NCBI RefSeq assembly: GCF_017942225.1
Contig: NZ_JAGKSD010000020.1
Span: 1-38,597 of the forward strand
Direction of reading: 5' to 3'
DNA: 38,597 nucleotides
Source: Corynebacterium sp. Marseille-P3884
Lineage (GTDB): Bacteria > Actinomycetota > Actinomycetes > Mycobacteriales > Mycobacteriaceae
Shown one piece after another: positions 8,008 to 18,644 of the stretch. The notes beneath the pieces are model-generated. The model was not told the origin of the DNA. It did no database searches and saw nothing but the letters and a program-made list of their open reading frames with translations. Position 1 is the first letter of the stretch, and every line of letters begins with the position of its first letter. Position numbers and translations under genes: made by a program.

Positions 8008-9027
8008 TTAATTGGCTCCAGCGGCAATGTCGCTCCACGCCGCGATATCGTGCCCGGGTGAAGCGGCGGCGACGGCATCGACGATGGCGCCCTCCACGCA
8101 GCGTGCAGAGGCGTCGCACAAAGCGTAATACAGGTCGGGGTCGCGATCAGCGGGACTCATGGCGGAGTATTTCTCGGCCACGGCTGTCGACACCGCGAAA
8201 AGCGTGTCGCCGTCTAGGGGCGAATGCGACGGCCGCACTGCCCGGGCAATACCGTCGTGCCCGGTCATGGCCAAGCGTTCTAACTGTGCCTGCGGGAGCG
8301 GACAGTCAGTGGCGATGAGGCCGATCGTGGTGTTCAGCTTCGGCTTCGGACGCTCCAGGGTATTGAACCGCTCCAGATCCACCGGCGGGCGGGACGGGTC
8401 GCCATAGAAACACCCGTTCACCGGATCAATGACGCTGCCGAGCGGATTCGCCACCACGAGCGCCGCGACTGTGTATTCAGTCCCGTCTTCACCAGCAACT
8501 GCCATCTGCGCAGTGCCCACTCCCCCACGCAACACGCCGGCTGTCGCGCCACACCCGGCGCCGACACTGCCGGATTCGGCTGCCTGCTCACCGTCGAGCG
8601 CCGCGCGCACAGCCGCTGCACCGTCTTCCGGGCCGGGCCGGTGATGAGGATCGCCGACCACCAGGTCGAAGATCACGGCGGCGGGAACGATCGGCACGCG
8701 CGGGCCAGGCTGGTCGCCCCCGAAGACGGCGAAGCCGAGGCCGCGCGATTCCAGTTCACGCATCGCGCCGTCGGCTGCTGCGAGACCGAATGCGGAACCG
8801 CCGGAAAGCACCACGGCGTGGATGCGCTGGACGGTGTTGTGCGGATCGAGCAGGTCCGTCTCCCGCGTGCCGGGACCGCCGCCGCGCACGTCCACGGCAC
8901 CCACCATTCCAGCACCATCAGCGGAAACAAGCGCTGTCACGCCAGTGTCGTCCAGGGAAACATGCCCGACGCAGAGACCGGGGATGTCGAACACTCCGTA
9001 AGCCAGTGGCGCTGGTTTCTCCACCAC
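8008..9027 (-). CDS. P1-family (S58, DmpA-like) peptidase
   Basis: 339 aa from GTG 9027, with GGGGGA 8 nt upstream; a second GTG lies at 9024. The family self-cleaves to expose an N-terminal nucleophile; the matching segment here is LNTTIGLIATDCPL at about residues 231-244. Other family elements are CVGHVSLDDTGVTAL, LSGGSAFGLAAADG, VGAGCGATAG and HSPLDGDTLFAVST. Characterised relatives are aminopeptidases, beta-peptide amidases or cyclases of natural products, so substrate cannot be fixed. Positional equivalent of Rv1333. It starts 2 nt beyond the DUF2017 stop and precedes the rhomboid gene, in a clpS-DUF2017-peptidase-rhomboid run. Confidence 0.93.
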   Translation of the reverse strand: MVEKPAPLAYGVFDIPGLCVGHVSLDDTGVTALVSADGAGMVGAVDVRGGGPGTRETDLLDPHNTVQRIHAVVLSGGSAFGLAAADGAMRELESRGLGFAVFGGDQPGPRVPIVPAAVIFDLVVGDPHHRPGPEDGAAAVRAALDGEQAAESGSVGAGCGATAGVLRGGVGTAQMAVAGEDGTEYTVAALVVANPLGSVIDPVNGCFYGDPSRPPVDLERFNTLERPKPKLNTTIGLIATDCPLPQAQLERLAMTGHDGIARAVRPSHSPLDGDTLFAVSTAVAEKYSAMSPADRDPDLYYALCDASARCVEGAIVDAVAAASPGHDIAAWSDIAAGAN

Positions 9028-9028
9028 G

Positions 9029-9568
9029 TTATTCCCCCATCAGGGCTTGCAGCAGAGAGTCTTGACAAAACGCCAGCCATTCGACGAGGTTGTCGCGGTC
9101 CTGTTCCGCAGCCTCGTTCTTCGCGTCAGCAGATGCAACGAAGAGGCGCATGTCGTTGAGCGCGGCGATAACACGGTGGGCGTCTTCTTCCTCAATGGTG
9201 ACGGCGACACCGCCGGTGGGGCCCAAGGCTTCGTTGATCACCTGGAGGTTGGTCAGCTTCGCCTTGATGATGTCGTTTTCGTGCAGGCTGCGCAGCAAAG
9301 AATTATCGCCGTCGAATTCCTCGTCGCCTTCGCGCTCGAAATCGGGCAGCAGGCGCGCCAGGGAGGGATCCTCCGGTGCCTCACTGTGGCCGGACGGCAT
9401 GTCCATCATCGCGGCCAGCTCGTCCTTCGGTGCGGACTGCGCGCGCTGGATCAGGGTCTCGGAGACCGTGGCAGTCAGGTCGCCGATGACCTCGCGCTCC
9501 ATCGGGTCAAACACGGTGCTGTAACGCGGGCCGCGCATGAGCCCTTTCTTCCGCCGCCACGGCTGCAT
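9029..9568 (-). CDS. DUF2017 family protein
   Basis: 179 aa from ATG 9568, with GAGGCG 8 nt upstream. The protein is soluble, acidic and mostly helical: a basic start (MQPWRRKKGLMRGP), then FDPMEREVIGDL, a variable acidic middle, and a conserved C-terminal half (NEALGPTGGVAVTIEEEDAHRVIAALNDMRL ... WLAFCQDSLLQALMG, read in two pieces). It is the equivalent of Rv1332. Its constant position directly after clpS in actinobacteria suggests a link to ClpCP proteolysis, but no function is established that I know of. Confidence 0.88.
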   Translation of the reverse strand: MQPWRRKKGLMRGPRYSTVFDPMEREVIGDLTATVSETLIQRAQSAPKDELAAMMDMPSGHSEAPEDPSLARLLPDFEREGDEEFDGDNSLLRSLHENDIIKAKLTNLQVINEALGPTGGVAVTIEEEDAHRVIAALNDMRLFVASADAKNEAAEQDRDNLVEWLAFCQDSLLQALMGE

Positions 9569-9631
9569 TTATTCGCCTCTTCCTCGAACCAAATCGTTGT
9601 CTCTTGCCAGGTGCCGTTCCTAAGCCGGGAA

Positions 9632-9958
9632 CTAGCCGGCCTGCTGCATCGTGGCCCACAGGCCTGCGGTGTGCAGCTTCTTCACGTCGCCTTCGACTTT
9701 GTCTTTTTCGCCGGAGGAGACGACGGCCTTGCCTTCGGTGTGCACCTGCATCATCAGCTCTTGGGCGCGTTTGCGGCCATAGCCGAGCACAGTCTGGAAG
9801 ACGTAGGTGACGTAGCTCTGCAGGTTCACCGGGTCATCCCACACAATGCACATCCACGGCAGGTTCTCGGCGACATCGACATCGACATCGATATCCTCGT
9901 CGAGCTCAGGCGTTGCCATCGGGGAGCCCATCCGAATCTCGCGTGTGACACCAGTCAT
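9632..9958 (-). CDS. clpS: ClpS adaptor protein
   Basis: 108 aa from ATG 9958; alternative ATGs at 9931 and 9919 would shorten the tail. ClpS binds proteins with destabilising N-terminal residues and delivers them to ClpC(A)-ClpP. The core is typical: [18 protein letters not shown] (the DDxxN of the binding pocket), then [19 protein letters not shown] with the conserved histidine, and [18 protein letters not shown]. The N-terminal tail has a run of Asp/Val ([15 protein letters not shown]). It heads the clpS-DUF2017-peptidase run and diverges from pncB across only 54 nt. Confidence 0.95.
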   Translation of the reverse strand: MTGVTREIRMGSPMATPELDEDIDVDVDVAENLPWMCIVWDDPVNLQSYVTYVFQTVLGYGRKRAQELMMQVHTEGKAVVSSGEKDKVEGDVKKLHTAGLWATMQQAG

Positions 9959-9965
9959 AAGCCCA

Positions 9966-10005
9966 AGGGTACTAGACTTCCGCAGCCGGCTGCACCGACT
10001 AGTGT
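9966..10005. promoter_or_regulatory. Back-to-back leaderless promoters of clpS and pncB
   Basis: For clpS (minus), TACCCT occupies 9966-9971 and ends 7 nt before ATG 9958. For pncB (plus), TAGTGT occupies 10000-10005 and ends 7 nt before ATG 10013. The -35 regions must overlap between them, so the two genes could compete for polymerase. Confidence 0.6.
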
Positions 10006-10012
10006 TGTCCCC

Positions 10013-11359
10013 ATGACTACGCCCGAGTCGGATATCACGTCCACCGACCACCAGACCTCGACCGCCTTTTTGACGGACATGTACGAGCTGACCATGCTCG
10101 ACGCCTCGATGAAGGACGGCACCTATTCACGGGACTGTGTCTTCGAGGTCTTCGGCCGCAAGCTGCCGAATGAGCGGCGCTATGGCGTCGTCGTCGGCAC
10201 AGGCCGCTTGATCGAGGCCGTGCGCAAATTCCGCTTCACAGAAGAGCAGATCGCCACGGCGGATTTCTTGAGCGAGGAAACGAAGGACTTCCTGCGCAAT
10301 TACCGCTTCAGCGGACAGATCGACGGCTACCGGGAAGGCGAACTCTATTTCCCGTACTCCCCGATCCTGACGGTGCGCGGCACCTTCGCGGAGTGCTGCA
10401 TTCTCGAGACGGTGATCTTGTCCATCCTCAACTCCGACTCGGCGATCGCCACGGCGGCTTCCCGCATGGTCACCGCAGCAGACGGACGCCCCATCATGGA
10501 GATGGGTTCGCGCCGCACGAACGAGCAGTCGGCGGTGACGTCCGCTCGTGCCGCCTACATCGCAGGCTTCGACTCCACGTCCAATATGGAAGCCAGCCTG
10601 CGCTACGGCATTCCTGCCGCGGGCACTGCGGCGCACGCATGGACGCTGCTCCACACTGACCCGGACGGCACGCCGAATGAAAAGGCCGCGTTCAAAGCGC
10701 AGATCGATTCGCTCGGCGTGGACACGACGCTGCTGGTGGACACCTACGACATCACCCAGGGCGTGGCCAACGCGATCGAGGTCGCCGGCCCAGAGCTCGG
10801 CGGTGTGCGCCTCGATTCGGGCGATCTGGGCATCATGTCCCGGCGCGTGCGCGCGCAGCTCGACGGCCTGGGCGCGTACAACACCAAGATCATCGTCTCC
10901 AGCGACCTCGATGAATTCGCCATCGCGGGTCTGCGCGGCGACCCGGTCGACGGCTTCGGCGTGGGCACCTCCGTGGTCACGGGCTCGGGCACCCCGACCG
11001 CGGGCTTGGTGTACAAGCTCGTCGAGGTCGACGGCGTTCCTGTGGCCAAGCGTTCTTCCGGCAAACAGATGAAGGGCGGCGCGAAGAGCGCCGTGCGCAC
11101 GTACCGCAGCACGGGCGTCGCTGTGGACGAGATCATCTACCCGCAGTCGAATCCGCCGGAGAACCCGACGGCCCTCGACTACCGGGAGCTTGTCGTTCCG
11201 CTCATGCGCGACGGCGAGATCGTCGACGGCCAGGAAGATTTGGAAGCTTCCCGCGAGCACTTGGCCAAGCAGCGCGAGACTCTGCCGTGGGAGGGCTTGT
11301 CCCTGTCCCGCGATGAACCGGCGGTGCGCACCCGACTCATCGGTTTCCCTGAAGAGTGA
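10013..11359 (+). CDS. pncB: Nicotinate phosphoribosyltransferase
   Basis: 448 aa from ATG 10013. Catalyses ATP-assisted transfer of phosphoribosyl from PRPP to nicotinate, the first step of the Preiss-Handler NAD salvage route. Family motifs: [11 protein letters not shown] at the start, [30 protein letters not shown] (nucleotide/substrate loop), [22 protein letters not shown] and [12 protein letters not shown] long upstream open extension is rejected because it crosses clpS and the TAGTGT box. The stop overlaps the start of dinG by 4 nt (GTGA). nadE at 24780 acts later in the same pathway. Confidence 0.97.
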   Translation: MTTPESDITSTDHQTSTAFLTDMYELTMLDASMKDGTYSRDCVFEVFGRKLPNERRYGVVVGTGRLIEAVRKFRFTEEQIATADFLSEETKDFLRNYRFSGQIDGYREGELYFPYSPILTVRGTFAECCILETVILSILNSDSAIATAASRMVTAADGRPIMEMGSRRTNEQSAVTSARAAYIAGFDSTSNMEASLRYGIPAAGTAAHAWTLLHTDPDGTPNEKAAFKAQIDSLGVDTTLLVDTYDITQGVANAIEVAGPELGGVRLDSGDLGIMSRRVRAQLDGLGAYNTKIIVSSDLDEFAIAGLRGDPVDGFGVGTSVVTGSGTPTAGLVYKLVEVDGVPVAKRSSGKQMKGGAKSAVRTYRSTGVAVDEIIYPQSNPPENPTALDYRELVVPLMRDGEIVDGQEDLEASREHLAKQRETLPWEGLSLSRDEPAVRTRLIGFPEE

Positions 11360-13371
11360 CGGGCGCAGAGGCAAACAGCGGGAAGGAACAGGACGCGGAC
11401 CAGCCGCTGTCGCTGTCCACCGAGGAGCTTCTCGACGCCGCCGTTGACGCCCTCGGCGGTTCCCGTCGGCCCGGCCAGATGGCGATGGCGCAGGCGGTGT
11501 CGAGGGCGCTTGATTCGGAGCGGCACCTCGCTGTGCAGGCGGGCACAGGCACCGGTAAATCGCTCGCCTACCTCGTTCCGGCGATCCGCCACGCCCAGGC
11601 GACGGATTCGACGGTGATCGTCCCCCCCGCGACTCTCGCACTGCAGCGCCAGCTCGTGGAGCGCGCCCCCCCCCGCCTCGTCGAGGCGCTCGAACCGAAA
11701 CTGCCACGCACGCCGACATTCGCGATCCAAAAGGGCCGCTCCAATTATCTGTGCCTGAATAAGCTCACGGTCGAGCAAGAAGCGCCGGAAGCACTCATGG
11801 ACACCGACGAGGTCTCGTGGCTCGGCGGGCACATCAAACGCGTCCACGAGTGGGCCGACGAGACGGAAACGGGCGACCGCGACGAGCTCGAGCCGGGCGT
11901 GCCGGACATAGCGTGGCGCCAGGTGTCCGTCACCGCGAACGAGTGTCTGGGAGCCACGCGGTGCCCGCACGGCGAGGAGTGTTTCGCCGAGGCGGCACGT
12001 CGTCGCACGCAGGACGTCGATATCGTGGTCACCAACCACGCGCTGCTCGCCATCGACGCGATGTCGGACGTGAATATCCTCCCCGAGCACGACGTGGTCA
12101 TCATCGACGAGGCGCACGAGCTCGATGGCCGCGTCACCTCCGTGGCCACCAACGAACTCTCCGCACGCGCACTCACGCTCGCCGCACGCCGCGCCGGGAA
12201 GCTCAAGGCCACGGCCGAGCAGAAGAAGCTAGAAGAGCTTATCGACGACTTCTCCGCCGTCCTCGACCTTGAGACCCCCGGCCGCTGGGAGACGATTTCC
12301 GATCCTGCCCGCGCCTCCTTCGCCGCCGTGCGCGATGCCCTGTGGCGTACCCGCGAAGCGATTGCCCGTGCGCCCGAAGGCGAATCGACGAATGACCCTG
12401 AGACCTTCGCCGAGCGGGAAAACCTGAAGAACCACCTGCAGGAGCAGCACGATTCGCTCGTGCGCATTCTCGAGGTCTTCGACGAAGAAGACCCGGCGGA
12501 GCATTTCGACGTGGTGTGGCTGACCCGCTCGGAGCGCTACGGCGATTCTGTGGCCGTCGCTCCCCTGTCGGTCGCAGGTTTGCTGCGCGAGCGACTCTTC
12601 ACCGAGCAGACCGTCGTGCTCGCCTCCGCGACACTGGCGGTGGGCGGCAATTTTCGCGCTATGGCAGCCAATTGGGGCTTGCCCGACGGCAGTTGGGACA
12701 GCCTCGATGCCGGAACGCCTTTCGATCCGCGCACCAGCGGCATTCTCTACACCGCGAAACACTTACCGCCGCCGGGCCGCGACGGCCTGCATAAAGAGAC
12801 GTTGGACGAAATGGCCGAGCTCATCACCGCTGCCGGCGGGCGTACCTTGGGGCTGTTCTCGTCGAAACGCGCTGCGGTCGAAGCTGCTGACGCGCTCCGT
12901 GCCCGCCTGCCTTTCGATATTTATGTCCAGGGCGACGACTCCATCGGTGCATTGGTCAAGGAGTTCACCAACAGCGAGAACTCGTGCCTGTTCGGCACGC
13001 TGACCTTGTGGCAGGGCGTGGATGTGCCGGGCAGCTCGCTGTCCCAGGTGATCATCGACCGCATTCCCTTCCCCCGCCCCGACGACCCGCTGCTACAGGC
13101 GCGCAGCAATGCCGCCGATGCCGCCGGGCGCTCCGGTTTCATGGAGGTTTCCGCCACCCACGCTGCCCTTCTCCTCGCGCAAGGCACCGGGCGTTTGCTG
13201 CGCAGCACCACTGACCGTGGAGTCGTGTCTGTTCTAGACAGCCGCTTGGTGACGAAGCGCTACGGCCAGTTCCTCCGCGCGTCCCTGCCCGATTTCTGGC
13301 AGACCACCGACCCCGAAGTCGTCCGTGGCGCACTGAGGCGACTGACCGCCCCGCAAAAGGGCGGGAAGTAG
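11356..13371 (+). CDS. dinG: DinG/XPD-type ATP-dependent DNA helicase
   Basis: 671 aa from GTG 11356, overlapping pncB by 4 nt. Superfamily 2 iron-sulfur helicase, 5'-3', acting on structured DNA and R-loops. Walker A AGTGTGKS is at 62-69; the DEAH box is in VIIDEAHELDG. Candidate Fe-S ligands are Cys in SNYLCLNK and the three in CLGATRCPHGEECF, all between motifs I and II as in XPD. Later motifs include LASATLAVGG, TLTLWQGVDVPG and LAQGTGRLLRS. No exonuclease domain is present. pncB-dinG adjacency matches Rv1330c-Rv1329c. It converges with the PTH2-like gene with only 6 nt between stops. Confidence 0.95.
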   Translation: MTGAEANSGKEQDADQPLSLSTEELLDAAVDALGGSRRPGQMAMAQAVSRALDSERHLAVQAGTGTGKSLAYLVPAIRHAQATDSTVIVPPATLALQRQLVERAPPRLVEALEPKLPRTPTFAIQKGRSNYLCLNKLTVEQEAPEALMDTDEVSWLGGHIKRVHEWADETETGDRDELEPGVPDIAWRQVSVTANECLGATRCPHGEECFAEAARRRTQDVDIVVTNHALLAIDAMSDVNILPEHDVVIIDEAHELDGRVTSVATNELSARALTLAARRAGKLKATAEQKKLEELIDDFSAVLDLETPGRWETISDPARASFAAVRDALWRTREAIARAPEGESTNDPETFAERENLKNHLQEQHDSLVRILEVFDEEDPAEHFDVVWLTRSERYGDSVAVAPLSVAGLLRERLFTEQTVVLASATLAVGGNFRAMAANWGLPDGSWDSLDAGTPFDPRTSGILYTAKHLPPPGRDGLHKETLDEMAELITAAGGRTLGLFSSKRAAVEAADALRARLPFDIYVQGDDSIGALVKEFTNSENSCLFGTLTLWQGVDVPGSSLSQVIIDRIPFPRPDDPLLQARSNAADAAGRSGFMEVSATHAALLLAQGTGRLLRSTTDRGVVSVLDSRLVTKRYGQFLRASLPDFWQTTDPEVVRGALRRLTAPQKGGK

Positions 13372-13377
13372 AAGGCC

Positions 13378-14115
13378 CTAGGCGTATGTCCCCGGCAGTG
13401 CCACGACGGTGACGGAGCCGGGTGCGACCTCAGTGAAGCCGCTGTCCTGCACCGCAACAGCTGCCGGATCAGAAGCGAGCTGCGCGAACTTCTCGTGAGA
13501 GACCTCACGCACCTGCAGCGGGAAACCGTCCGTGGCCCACGCAGTTACGCTCTCCGGGGTCATTGCCGCAGCGAGCAGCATCGAGCCGTGCCCGGCCTGC
13601 GCCGCAGCTTTGCCCGCGGACATCTCCAAGGAGGCATCGACGGCGATGAGAGGAAGTGAGGCATCGAGCTCATCCGGTTCATCGAAGGGCAGGTCCGTGC
13701 CGCGGATCTGCAGCTTGGAGATCAGGTGCGGCACATCGGCCACAGCCGAGGGAATGAATGCGCGCGCAGACGCCGTGCCGACGGTCGCCGTGCAGCCGGG
13801 CAACGCCTGCACGTTCTCCCACCCGGCACCACGTGCCCGGCGGGCGATCTTGCGGATGCGGTGGCCGTACCACTGCCCCAGTGCGTCGTGCCACGCACCG
13901 TCTTTTCCCGCACGCGGGTCAAGGCACACCGCGACGACCGCCTGCGCAGCTGCGGCGAGCAGGTCCGTCCGCTGCGGGGGCTCCGCTTTCGGCACATGCA
14001 GCGCGATCTGCATCGCCTGCACCGTCTGCGGGTCGTCTGGGTCCTCCCCGCCGCGTTCCGGGGAGGAAAGGGAGTGGGAGAGGAACAAGTGGGCGTCGAT
14101 AAGCTCGCTGCCCAT
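13378..14115 (-). CDS. PTH2-like peptidyl-tRNA hydrolase domain protein
   Basis: 245 aa from ATG 14115, whose first base is the last base of the serB stop (TGATG). The signature LEMSAGKAAAQAGHGSMLLA at about 165-185 matches the M-x-x-G-K-x-A-A-Q-x-x-H motif of archaeal/eukaryotic-type PTH2; VQDSGFTEVAPGSVTVVALPG at the C-terminus fits the end of that fold. The preceding ~150 residues include QIALHVPKAEPPQRTDLL and TDLLAAAAQAVVAVC and look like a diverged extra domain. Bacteria use the unrelated Pth1 for the essential reaction, so a second activity, or a different substrate, is possible. It is translationally coupled to serB. Confidence 0.8.
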   Translation of the reverse strand: MGSELIDAHLFLSHSLSSPERGGEDPDDPQTVQAMQIALHVPKAEPPQRTDLLAAAAQAVVAVCLDPRAGKDGAWHDALGQWYGHRIRKIARRARGAGWENVQALPGCTATVGTASARAFIPSAVADVPHLISKLQIRGTDLPFDEPDELDASLPLIAVDASLEMSAGKAAAQAGHGSMLLAAAMTPESVTAWATDGFPLQVREVSHEKFAQLASDPAAVAVQDSGFTEVAPGSVTVVALPGTYA

Positions 14116-15365
14116 CAATCGAGTGCGACCTTACCGTCGATCCCCTGCTCTTCATTGAGCACGTCGATCTCGTGACGCGGAACGCCCATGATGTAAAGCA
14201 CCGAATCGAGGAACGGGTGCGTCACCGCGGTGTCCGCGACCTCGCGCAGCGCCGGCTTCGCATTGAACGCGACGCCCAAGCCCGCCTCCGTGATCATGTC
14301 GATGTCGTTCGCGCCATCGCCCACAGCGACCGTCTGCGACATGCGCAAGCCCGAATCCGCGGCGAATTCCGCGAGGAAATCAGCCTTCGCACGCCTATCG
14401 ACGACCGCCCCGATCACCTCGCCAGTCAATTTCCCGTCCACGATCTCGAGCGTGTTGGCGCGCACGTAGTCGAGCTGAAGTTCTTCCGCCATCGGCTCGA
14501 GCACCTGAATGAATCCGCCTGAGACCACGGCTGTGCGGTACCCCATCTGCTTCAGCGTGCGGATCGTCGTGCGCGCACCCGGCGTGAGCTCGATATCGCG
14601 GGCGACCTCGTCGATCACTTTCGCATCGAGACCCGCCAGCGCCTTGACGCGCTCGCGGAGCGACTCCTCGAAATCGAGCTCGCCGCGCATCGCGCGCTCC
14701 GTCACCGCGGCGACCTCTTCTTCGCGTCCCGCGTGCGCGGCAAGCATCTCGATGACCTCGCCGGTGATCAACGTTGAATCGCAGTCGAAGCACACCAGGC
14801 GCTTCGAGCGACGGGCCAGACCTGCGCGCTCGATCGCGATGTCCACACCCAGCCCCGACGACAACTCCGCCAAGGCCTTGCGCACCGTGTGGCTGACCTC
14901 GTCGCCCTGGCCCGGAATGGTGATGGAAAGTTCCAGCCCAGTCACCGGATAGTCGGAGATCCCGCGAATGCGGTCGATATTCGCCCCGAAATCCGCCAGC
15001 GTGCGACCAATCTCCGACACCGCCTCCGCCGTCACCGGGTCGCCCAGCACCACTACCGCGTGCGTGGAACGCTTCCGCTGCGGAGCCAAGGACTCCTCAT
15101 CCGTCTCAATCAGCACCGAGTGGTCGGACAATTCTGAGGCCGCCTCGAGGTCGCGACGCAGCACTTCCACCGACGACGGCTTCACACCGGCGAAGGCCGC
15201 CAGCGCGAGCCGGCCACGGAAATTCGCCTGCTCCGCATCGAGAAGTTGCACCGCGTGCTGAGACAAGATGGCGAAGAATGCCGCCGTCACTCCCGGGCGG
15301 TCCGCACCCGTTAAGGTGATCACGGCGTAATGGAGACCAGGCTGCAAGGCGACGGCATAACTCAT
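14115..15365 (-). CDS. serB: Phosphoserine phosphatase with N-terminal ACT domains
   Basis: 416 aa from ATG 15365. Last step of serine synthesis. Residues 1-170 hold two ACT-like regulatory domains (YAVITLTGADRPGVTAAFFAILSQ and VVVLGDPVTAEAVSEIGRTL), as in mycobacterial SerB2. The HAD phosphatase follows: nucleophile motif CFDCDSTLITGEVIEML near 190, SGGFIQVLEPMA, and the acidic motif VGDGANDIDMITEAG. Length matches the two-ACT form rather than the 320-aa E. coli form. The stop overlaps the next gene's ATG by one base. Confidence 0.97.
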   Translation of the reverse strand: MSYAVALQPGLHYAVITLTGADRPGVTAAFFAILSQHAVQLLDAEQANFRGRLALAAFAGVKPSSVEVLRRDLEAASELSDHSVLIETDEESLAPQRKRSTHAVVVLGDPVTAEAVSEIGRTLADFGANIDRIRGISDYPVTGLELSITIPGQGDEVSHTVRKALAELSSGLGVDIAIERAGLARRSKRLVCFDCDSTLITGEVIEMLAAHAGREEEVAAVTERAMRGELDFEESLRERVKALAGLDAKVIDEVARDIELTPGARTTIRTLKQMGYRTAVVSGGFIQVLEPMAEELQLDYVRANTLEIVDGKLTGEVIGAVVDRRAKADFLAEFAADSGLRMSQTVAVGDGANDIDMITEAGLGVAFNAKPALREVADTAVTHPFLDSVLYIMGVPRHEIDVLNEEQGIDGKVALD

Positions 15366-15372
15366 GGATACA

Positions 15373-15378
15373 AAATTA
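15373..15378 (-). promoter_or_regulatory. -10 box of serB (leaderless layout)
   Basis: On the minus strand TAATTT ends exactly 7 nt before ATG 15365, and no Shine-Dalgarno precedes the ATG. The box lies immediately after the ctaD terminator. Confidence 0.5.
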
Positions 15379-15385
15379 CAGCACG

Positions 15386-15420
15386 AAGCCCCGCACCACG
15401 TGGTCTGTGGTGCGGGGCTT
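15386..15420 (-). terminator. Intrinsic terminator after ctaD
   Basis: A perfect 14-bp stem (15386-15399 with 15407-15420, AAGCCCCGCACCAC) has a 7-nt loop. It lies 42 nt past the ctaD stop and isolates serB from read-through. Confidence 0.9.
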
Positions 15421-15462
15421 TCAATCAGGAGCGGCTTTTCGCAGCCGCTGAACCGTTAAACG

Positions 15463-17298
15463 CTAGTCGGTCACCTTGGTGGAACCCGACGCCGGGCGGA
15501 CGGTAGTCGCCGTCTCGGTGCGCACGGTCTTAGCGGAGCGGGTCGCACGACCATCGGTCTCGCCCGGGGTCGTCGCCTCGGAACGCGGATCGTGGTGGCC
15601 GGTGTGAGCCTCACGGCGCATGGTCTCAACCATGTGCGGGTAGTGCAGCTCGAAGGCCGGACGCTCAGAGCGGATACGCGGCAGGGACTCGAAGTTGTGT
15701 CCCGGAGGCGGGCAGGAGGTCGCCCACTCGAGAGAGTTGCCGTAGCCCCACGGATCGTCGACGGTGACGACCTCGCCGTAGCGCCAGGACTTGTAGACGT
15801 TCCAGATGAACGGCAGGAACGCGATGCCCAGAATCAGGGAGCCGACGGTGGAAATCTGGTTGAACAGCGTGAAGCCGTCCGAATCCAGGTAGTCGGCGTA
15901 GCGCCGCGGCATGCCCATGTTGCCCAGCCAGTGCTGGATCAGGAACGTCATGTTGAAGCCGATGAAGGTCAGCCAGAAGTGCCACTTGCCCAGAGTCTCG
16001 TCGAGCATGCGGCCCGTCATCTTTGGGAACCAGAAGTACACGCCGGCGCACGATGCGAACACCACGGTACCGAAGAGGGTGTAGTGGAAGTGCGCAACCA
16101 AGAAGTAGCTGTCAGCCAGCTGGAAGTCCAGCGGCGGGGAGGCCAGCATGATGCCGGTCAGACCGCCAAACAGGAACGTAGCCAAAAAGCCCATCGCCCA
16201 GGTCATCGGGGTCTCGAACGTCAGGTGGCCGTTCCACATCGTGCCGACCCAGTTGAAGAATTTCACACCGGTCGGAACAGCAATGAGGAAGGTCATGAAC
16301 GAGAAGAACGGCAGCAGAATCGCACCGGTGACGTACATGTGGTGCGCCCACACAGCCATGGACAGGCCGCCGATGGCCATGGTCGCGAAAACGAGGCCGA
16401 TGTAGCCGAAAACCGGCTTACGGGAGAAGACCGGAACGACCTCGGAGACGATGCCGAAGAACGGCAGCGCGAGGACGTAGACCTCCGGGTGGCCGAAGAA
16501 CCAGAACAGGTGCTGCCACAGGACGCCGCCGCCGTTAGCCGGATCGAAGATGTGTCCGCCGAGCTTACGGTCGTACAGGACACCGAGAGCAGCCGCGGTC
16601 AGCAGCGGGAAGATCATCAGCGCGATGATGGACGCGACGAAGATGGTCCAGGTGAACGCCGGCATGCGGAACATGGTCATGCCCGGCGCACGCAGGGTCA
16701 GGACAGTAGCCACCATGTTGATGGCGGACGCCAGGGTACCGATACCGGTAGCACCCACACCCAGGATCCACAGGTCAGCGCCCACACCCGGGGTGTGGAT
16801 GGCGTCTGCCAGCGGCAGGTACATCGTCCAGCCGAAGTCGGCTGCGCCACCCGGGGTGAGGAAGCCGGACAGCATTGCGAGAACACCGGCCTGGGTAACC
16901 CAGAAACCGAAGGAGTTCAGGCGCGGGAACGCCACATCCGGTGCGCCGATCTGGAGCGGCAGCACGAAGTTAGCGAAACCCCAGACGATCGGGGTACCAA
17001 ACGCCAGCAGCATCACCGTGCCGTGCAGGGTGAACAGCTGGTTGAACTGTTCGTTGGACAGGAATTGCAGACCCGGGGAGAAGAGCTCCGCGCGGATGAG
17101 CAGTGCCATCAAGCCACCGACAAAGAACCACACGAAGGACATGATGATGTAGAACACGCCCAGCTGTTTGTGGTCTGTGGTGGTCAGCAGGTCATAAAGG
17201 CGGGTGCCTTTACGCGCCTTTCCGGTCGGCTCCGGCCGGACCGGGGCGACAACATCGGTACCAGCCGTGTCGTCGAGCCGTGGTGCCACAGCAGTCAT
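15463..17298 (-). CDS. ctaD: Cytochrome c oxidase (aa3) subunit I
   Basis: 611 aa from ATG 17298, with AGGAGG 8 nt upstream, one of the best ribosome sites here. Catalytic subunit of the terminal oxidase: oxidises the bc1-c complex, reduces O2 and pumps protons. Twelve membrane helices are expected. The low-spin haem His is in FTLHGTVML; CuB/haem a3 ligands are in FGHPEVY (His-Tyr cross-link), WAHHMYVTG and AHFHYTLFG. The C-terminal ~90 residues, rich in Thr/Arg and partly disordered, extend beyond the last helix. Neighbours nrdF and serB match the C. glutamicum order. A TAAGAT box at 17404-17409 may be its -10. Confidence 0.98.
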   Translation of the reverse strand: MTAVAPRLDDTAGTDVVAPVRPEPTGKARKGTRLYDLLTTTDHKQLGVFYIIMSFVWFFVGGLMALLIRAELFSPGLQFLSNEQFNQLFTLHGTVMLLAFGTPIVWGFANFVLPLQIGAPDVAFPRLNSFGFWVTQAGVLAMLSGFLTPGGAADFGWTMYLPLADAIHTPGVGADLWILGVGATGIGTLASAINMVATVLTLRAPGMTMFRMPAFTWTIFVASIIALMIFPLLTAAALGVLYDRKLGGHIFDPANGGGVLWQHLFWFFGHPEVYVLALPFFGIVSEVVPVFSRKPVFGYIGLVFATMAIGGLSMAVWAHHMYVTGAILLPFFSFMTFLIAVPTGVKFFNWVGTMWNGHLTFETPMTWAMGFLATFLFGGLTGIMLASPPLDFQLADSYFLVAHFHYTLFGTVVFASCAGVYFWFPKMTGRMLDETLGKWHFWLTFIGFNMTFLIQHWLGNMGMPRRYADYLDSDGFTLFNQISTVGSLILGIAFLPFIWNVYKSWRYGEVVTVDDPWGYGNSLEWATSCPPPGHNFESLPRIRSERPAFELHYPHMVETMRREAHTGHHDPRSEATTPGETDGRATRSAKTVRTETATTVRPASGSTKVTD

Positions 17299-17403
17299 TC
17301 GTTTCCTCCTGATTGAGACTCAGCTGTGCCTCGCCTCCGGCGATCCGATGACCCCGGTGGCACCCCAAGCAGGCGCATGGGTAGGCGCAACTAGTACCGC
17401 TTC

Positions 17404-17409
17404 ATCTTA
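17404..17409 (-). promoter_or_regulatory. Possible -10 of ctaD
   Basis: TAAGAT on the minus strand, about 105 nt before the ATG. No clear -35 is seen. The rest of the 281-nt gap between nrdF and ctaD contains the nrdF terminator. Confidence 0.35.
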
Positions 17410-17508
17410 ACGGTCGCCCCAGCCAAAATCCAGACATCACAGGCCACACCCATAATGACCATGACTCCTGCTTGGTTCGGCCTTTTCTGATTGACCCCGG
17501 ATTGGGGA

Positions 17509-17538
17509 GAGCGGGCCGCGCGACCACGCGACCCGCTC
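17509..17538 (-). terminator. Hairpin terminator after nrdF
   Basis: Arms 17509-17520 and 17527-17538 (GAGCGGG-C/T-CGCG) pair over 12 positions with one mismatch and a 6-nt loop, 42 nt beyond the nrdF stop. No T tract follows, so efficiency is uncertain. Confidence 0.6.
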
Positions 17539-17579
17539 CTGTCAATGCGAATTGATGTATGAAATTTGAGGCTGGACGA

Positions 17580-18644
<1,065 letters not shown>

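Noticed and set aside
9047..10012. Upstream extension of the pncB frame giving 770 codons
   Set aside because: It runs antisense through DUF2017 and clpS, and the TAGTGT box places the true start at 10013.
10127..12117. Long minus-strand frames across pncB and dinG
   Set aside because: They are antisense to two well-defined enzymes and contain only Arg/Gly/Ala-rich sequence.
15592..17316. 574-codon open frame on the plus strand
   Set aside because: Antisense shadow of ctaD; no motif, and rich in His, Arg and Gln.
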